This document shows positions 61,667 to 64,000 of a DNA stretch of 64,000 nucleotides, in pieces (positions within the stretch are counted from its first letter, which is position 1; each line of letters opens with the position of its first letter). This DNA is from Chimaeribacter coloradensis (GTDB lineage: Bacteria > Pseudomonadota > Gammaproteobacteria > Enterobacterales > Enterobacteriaceae): positions 124,001 to 188,000 of the forward strand of contig NZ_PJZH01000004.1 in the NCBI RefSeq assembly GCF_002858715.1. The letters are read 5' to 3'. Under the pieces are notes generated by a model. It was not told where the DNA came from. It was given only the letters and a program-made list of their open reading frames with translations, and did not search any database. A program made the translations under genes and the position numbers.

Positions 61667-62479
61667 TTACGCTGACGCGCCCGGTAACACAGCCTGCAGG
61701 GCGGCCAGCAACTGGCTGCGTTGCGGCAGCGCCAGAAAATCACACTGCTGCATAAAGCTGAAATCGGTCAGGCTGTCGCCGAACCCCAGAACCGGGCGAT
61801 CCGGCGCGGCGGCGCGCAGGCGCGCCAGCAAAAAGCGCACGGCGTGGCCCTTGTCGATGCAATCGGGCAGCCAGGCCACATTGTTGCCGTTCCGGTGGAC
61901 ATAAAACCCCGACAGGTCAAAGGTGCTTTCCACCCAGTCGGCATAGCGGTTCAGCGCCTCCAGGTGCTCACTGTTTCTGACCTTCATTACCAGATAGATC
62001 GGAATGCCGTACTCTTCATTCATCCGGCACCAGCCCGGCTCCACCGGCAGGGCGGCGTCACACGCCTGCGGGTCGGCCAGCATGGTGTTGAGGTGCTGCG
62101 CCAGCGCGGCCAGGCGCGGCTGGTAAGGCAGTAGTGCGGTGGTGATATGGCGCTGCCATTCGGCATCCGCCACGCCTTGCGGCGTTAAAATCACCGCGCC
62201 ATGGGTGGTGACGGCGTAAGAGTCAAACGGGATGCAGACCCGTGCCAGCTCCTCCGTGCCGCGCGCGGTCACCGGAATGGTTTCAGCCTGCGCCAGCATC
62301 CACTGCACCAGGTTCGCCTGCCGCGCCATCATAAAACTGCGCGGGGCCAGTTCGCGGTCAAGCGCACCGGGCTGGGCTTTCGCCTGTTCAGCCGGGTCAG
62401 GGATTTTGCGCATCGTCTGGAACAGGGTGTCATCCAGATCGGTAAAGAGGATGGGGCGCATCGGGTGATCGTGCGGCAT
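61667..62479 (-). CDS. HAD family hydrolase (Cof-like) of the ter-associated module
   Basis: This 270-residue phosphatase-like protein has motif I LFTDLDDTLFQT near the N-terminus, motif II in ETIPVTARGTEEL, and motif IV in VLGFGDSLTDFSFMQ; the CAP domain lies in between. The start at 62479 follows the upstream PRTase stop as TGAcATG, so the genes are coupled; earlier in-frame codons lie inside that gene. It probably dephosphorylates an intermediate of the module's product. Confidence 0.87.
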   Translation of the reverse strand: MPHDHPMRPILFTDLDDTLFQTMRKIPDPAEQAKAQPGALDRELAPRSFMMARQANLVQWMLAQAETIPVTARGTEELARVCIPFDSYAVTTHGAVILTPQGVADAEWQRHITTALLPYQPRLAALAQHLNTMLADPQACDAALPVEPGWCRMNEEYGIPIYLVMKVRNSEHLEALNRYADWVESTFDLSGFYVHRNGNNVAWLPDCIDKGHAVRFLLARLRAAAPDRPVLGFGDSLTDFSFMQQCDFLALPQRSQLLAALQAVLPGASA

Positions 62480-62480
62480 G

Positions 62481-63611
62481 TCAGCCCTCATGGAATTCAA
62501 GTTGCGGGAAGTGCGCCAGAAACGCGGCGTCCCAGGCGGCGGCCGGGGTTTCTGAACAGAGGATCACCCGGTCGTAGTCGGCAGGGTTCACATTGTAGAG
62601 GTACATCGGCACCCCCAGCCCGTAGTTGTCCTGGAAGCTGAAGGCGCTGCGCATTGCCAGCCCCAGCGCCACCGGCGAACGGGTGGTGGAACCAAACCGC
62701 ACATGCGCGCCCTGGTTCTCCAGCCACTCCGCCAGCATAAACGGCTGCCAGACATACTCCCCGGAGCCGAGCACCAGAATGCGCTCGCCGGGGCGGGGGG
62801 CCGGGGTGTGCAGCAGGCGCGTGGCGTCCCGCACCCCGGTGCGCCCCCAGCAGGCGGCCAGGCTGTTCAGCGGCTCGCTGCCGCGCGCGGTGATATTGAC
62901 CTGCGGCATATCCAGCGCGGGCGGCTGTTCCGTTGCCGCCCAGTGCCAGCGGCCGGTGGCCAACGAGACGGCGGTGACCGGCGGCGTAAATTTGCCGTCC
63001 AGCGCCCCGGCAGACCAGTCGGTCAGCGTCGCCGTGACGATCTGTTCAAGCTGATCCAGCCCGGCACCGCGCAGCGCCTGATAAAGGTTCAGGAAGGTTT
63101 TGCCGGTGGTGGCTTCATCATCCACCATCACCAGGGTGCGGGCGCGGCGCACATTCTCCCGCAGCTGCGGGTCAGTGGGCTGATGCACCAGATGAGCGGT
63201 GGCGTGGCTGTGCTCCTCTTCAAAGCGGCAGAGCAGCTCACCGCCCAGCGGGTGGCGCGTGGTGGTGAGCAGAACCGCTTCCTCACCGCGGGCGCGCAGC
63301 ACGGCATGCACCCCGGCTGCCAGGCCCACGGCGGTTTCCGCCATGCCGGTCACCAGGATCGGGCCGGGCAGCCCGGCGGGGATGCGGTCTGCCAGGTCGC
63401 TGAACGCTTTGCGCATCAGGCTGGGCGCACAGGGGATATGCCGCCCCAGCACTTTACTGACGAACAGGAACGCGCGGCGTGGGTTACGCCGCTGCGCCAT
63501 GGAAAACAGCGTATCGGCGCTCCAGCCGGGGCGGCAGAACAGGTCGAGTGACATGGTGCCGGCGGGCAGTTGCGCCTGAAAATGCTCTTCATGGCCGTTG
63601 GGATTATGCAT
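62481..63611 (-). CDS. Phosphoribosyltransferase with C-terminal TRSP domain, ter-associated module
   Basis: This 376-residue protein has a PRTase domain with the PRPP-binding motif TLVMVDDEATTGKTFLNLY near residue 160, after GPILVTGMAETAVGLAAGVH. The C-terminal half (ILVLGSGEYVWQPFMLAEWL, GAHVRFGSTTRSPVALG) fits the TRSP domain found fused to such enzymes. The ATG at 63611 overlaps the ATP-grasp stop by eight bases (ATGCATAA), so translation is coupled. It likely adds or removes ribose-5-phosphate on an unknown base. Confidence 0.87.
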   Translation of the reverse strand: MHNPNGHEEHFQAQLPAGTMSLDLFCRPGWSADTLFSMAQRRNPRRAFLFVSKVLGRHIPCAPSLMRKAFSDLADRIPAGLPGPILVTGMAETAVGLAAGVHAVLRARGEEAVLLTTTRHPLGGELLCRFEEEHSHATAHLVHQPTDPQLRENVRRARTLVMVDDEATTGKTFLNLYQALRGAGLDQLEQIVTATLTDWSAGALDGKFTPPVTAVSLATGRWHWAATEQPPALDMPQVNITARGSEPLNSLAACWGRTGVRDATRLLHTPAPRPGERILVLGSGEYVWQPFMLAEWLENQGAHVRFGSTTRSPVALGLAMRSAFSFQDNYGLGVPMYLYNVNPADYDRVILCSETPAAAWDAAFLAHFPQLEFHEG

Positions 63612-64000
63612 GGGGTGACTCACTGGCAGGAACCGGGATGGCTTCATCAACAATACGCACGGTGGTGCGGCGCAGCGACTGCGGCATCAGCGGCAGCCCC
63701 AGCCGGCCGGCCATCATGATCGCCGGCAGGTTGATGCCGCTGTGCAGGCCGTAGCCCACCCCGCCGCTCGGGCGCAAATTACACTCCAGCACCCGCGGGC
63801 AGCCCTGGTCGTCGGCACGGGTCTGCACATTGATCAGGCCGTCCGCCTCAAGTTGCTCCGCCACGCGGCAGGCCAGTTCAATCTCCTCGCCGTGGTCAAA
63901 CAGCGTCTGCACCGGGCCGTTTTTGCGCCGCCCGAGCGCCGCAATTACCCGGCCGCGCACCGCGACCAGATCAATGCTGCTCTCCGGCCCCGGCAGGTAG
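63604..64000 (-). CDS. ATP-grasp domain protein, C-terminal part (cut by window edge)
   Basis: This is the last ~131 codons of an ATP-grasp ligase-type enzyme; the frame is open to base 64000. YLPGPESSIDLVAVRGRVIA, RVLECNLRPSGGVGYGLHSG and NLPAIMMAGRLGLPL contain the expected Glu/Asn metal-binding residues (ECNLR) of the family. It is the most upstream gene visible in the minus-strand operon; the promoter and any ter genes lie beyond the window. Confidence 0.85.
   Translation of the reverse strand, partial: YLPGPESSIDLVAVRGRVIAALGRRKNGPVQTLFDHGEEIELACRVAEQLEADGLINVQTRADDQGCPRVLECNLRPSGGVGYGLHSGINLPAIMMAGRLGLPLMPQSLRRTTVRIVDEAIPVPASESPHA

Overview
The window looks like part of a large plasmid or secondary replicon of an Enterobacterales bacterium, most likely of the Pantoea/Erwinia/Serratia type. 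Three things point there. The genes most closely resemble enterobacterial families (FepA, YnfC, Gcd, H-NS, ExbB/ExbD/TonB, LdtE-like). The GC content is high in the coding cargo. A complete plasmid replication and partition region lies at about 50.6-55.3 kb, with a Rep_3 initiator, about 16 iterons, a DnaA box, a small ParA, a ParG-like ribbon-helix-helix partner and centromere-like repeats. I cannot assign a species. No rRNA, tRNA, insertion sequence or CRISPR array was seen.

Layout from left to right. 0-6.7 kb: the 3' part of a catecholate siderophore receptor (FepA-like), msrA, a membrane diguanylate cyclase, phosphoketolase and a PhzF-family enzyme. 6.8-16.2 kb: small and stress-type genes (KGG-repeat protein, DUF1264/OBAP protein, alanyl-tRNA editing protein, an unrecognised coiled-coil membrane protein, a monooxygenase-like domain protein), an MFS sugar porter, and a RES-domain toxin facing its likely DUF2384-type antitoxin. 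16.7-22.1 kb: a self-contained TonB system on the minus strand (exbD-tonB-receptor-exbB) that ends with a secreted phospholipase-D/PLD3-like protein. 22.8-25.2 kb: PQQ glucose dehydrogenase.

25.5-27.4 kb: an AT-rich island with a type VI secretion Hcp gene, two DUF1493 genes, and one complete and one truncated copy of a hydrophobic partner gene, joined by a visible recombination scar. 28.6-36.4 kb: an eight-gene plus-strand operon (two flavin monooxygenases, M20 deacylase, GNAT acetyltransferase, polar amino-acid ABC transporter with two binding proteins). Its content matches the Bacillus S-substituted-cysteine salvage operons (ytm/yxe type). 36.5-41.4 kb: ynfC, a MobA-like nucleotidyltransferase, a MerR regulator and a hydroxamate-type siderophore receptor behind a perfect Fur box. 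41.4-48.6 kb: a GH3 glycosidase with its GPH sugar symporter, an L,D-transpeptidase, a DUF4385 protein and a plasmid-borne H-NS.

49.5-58.6 kb: an M20 amidohydrolase, then the replication and partition region, a LysE exporter, and a YbfB-type MFS transporter divergent from a LysR regulator. Arrays of the same 8-bp unit follow directly on the stop codons of the M20 gene and the lysR gene, so they bracket the rep/par region. 58.6-64 kb: a periplasmic siderophore esterase (IroE-like) behind a Fur-like box, then a minus-strand operon (ATP-grasp, PRTase/TRSP, HAD, PRTase/PELOTA-like, CitE-like). This is the nucleoside-like-metabolite module usually found beside tellurite-resistance (ter) genes, and it runs off the right edge.

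Themes: iron acquisition (three TonB receptors, one complete TonB/ExbBD set, one esterase, two Fur-like boxes), scavenging of sulfur and sugars, periplasmic glucose oxidation, and stress, toxin and secretion functions, all carried on an iteron-controlled replicon with its own H-NS.
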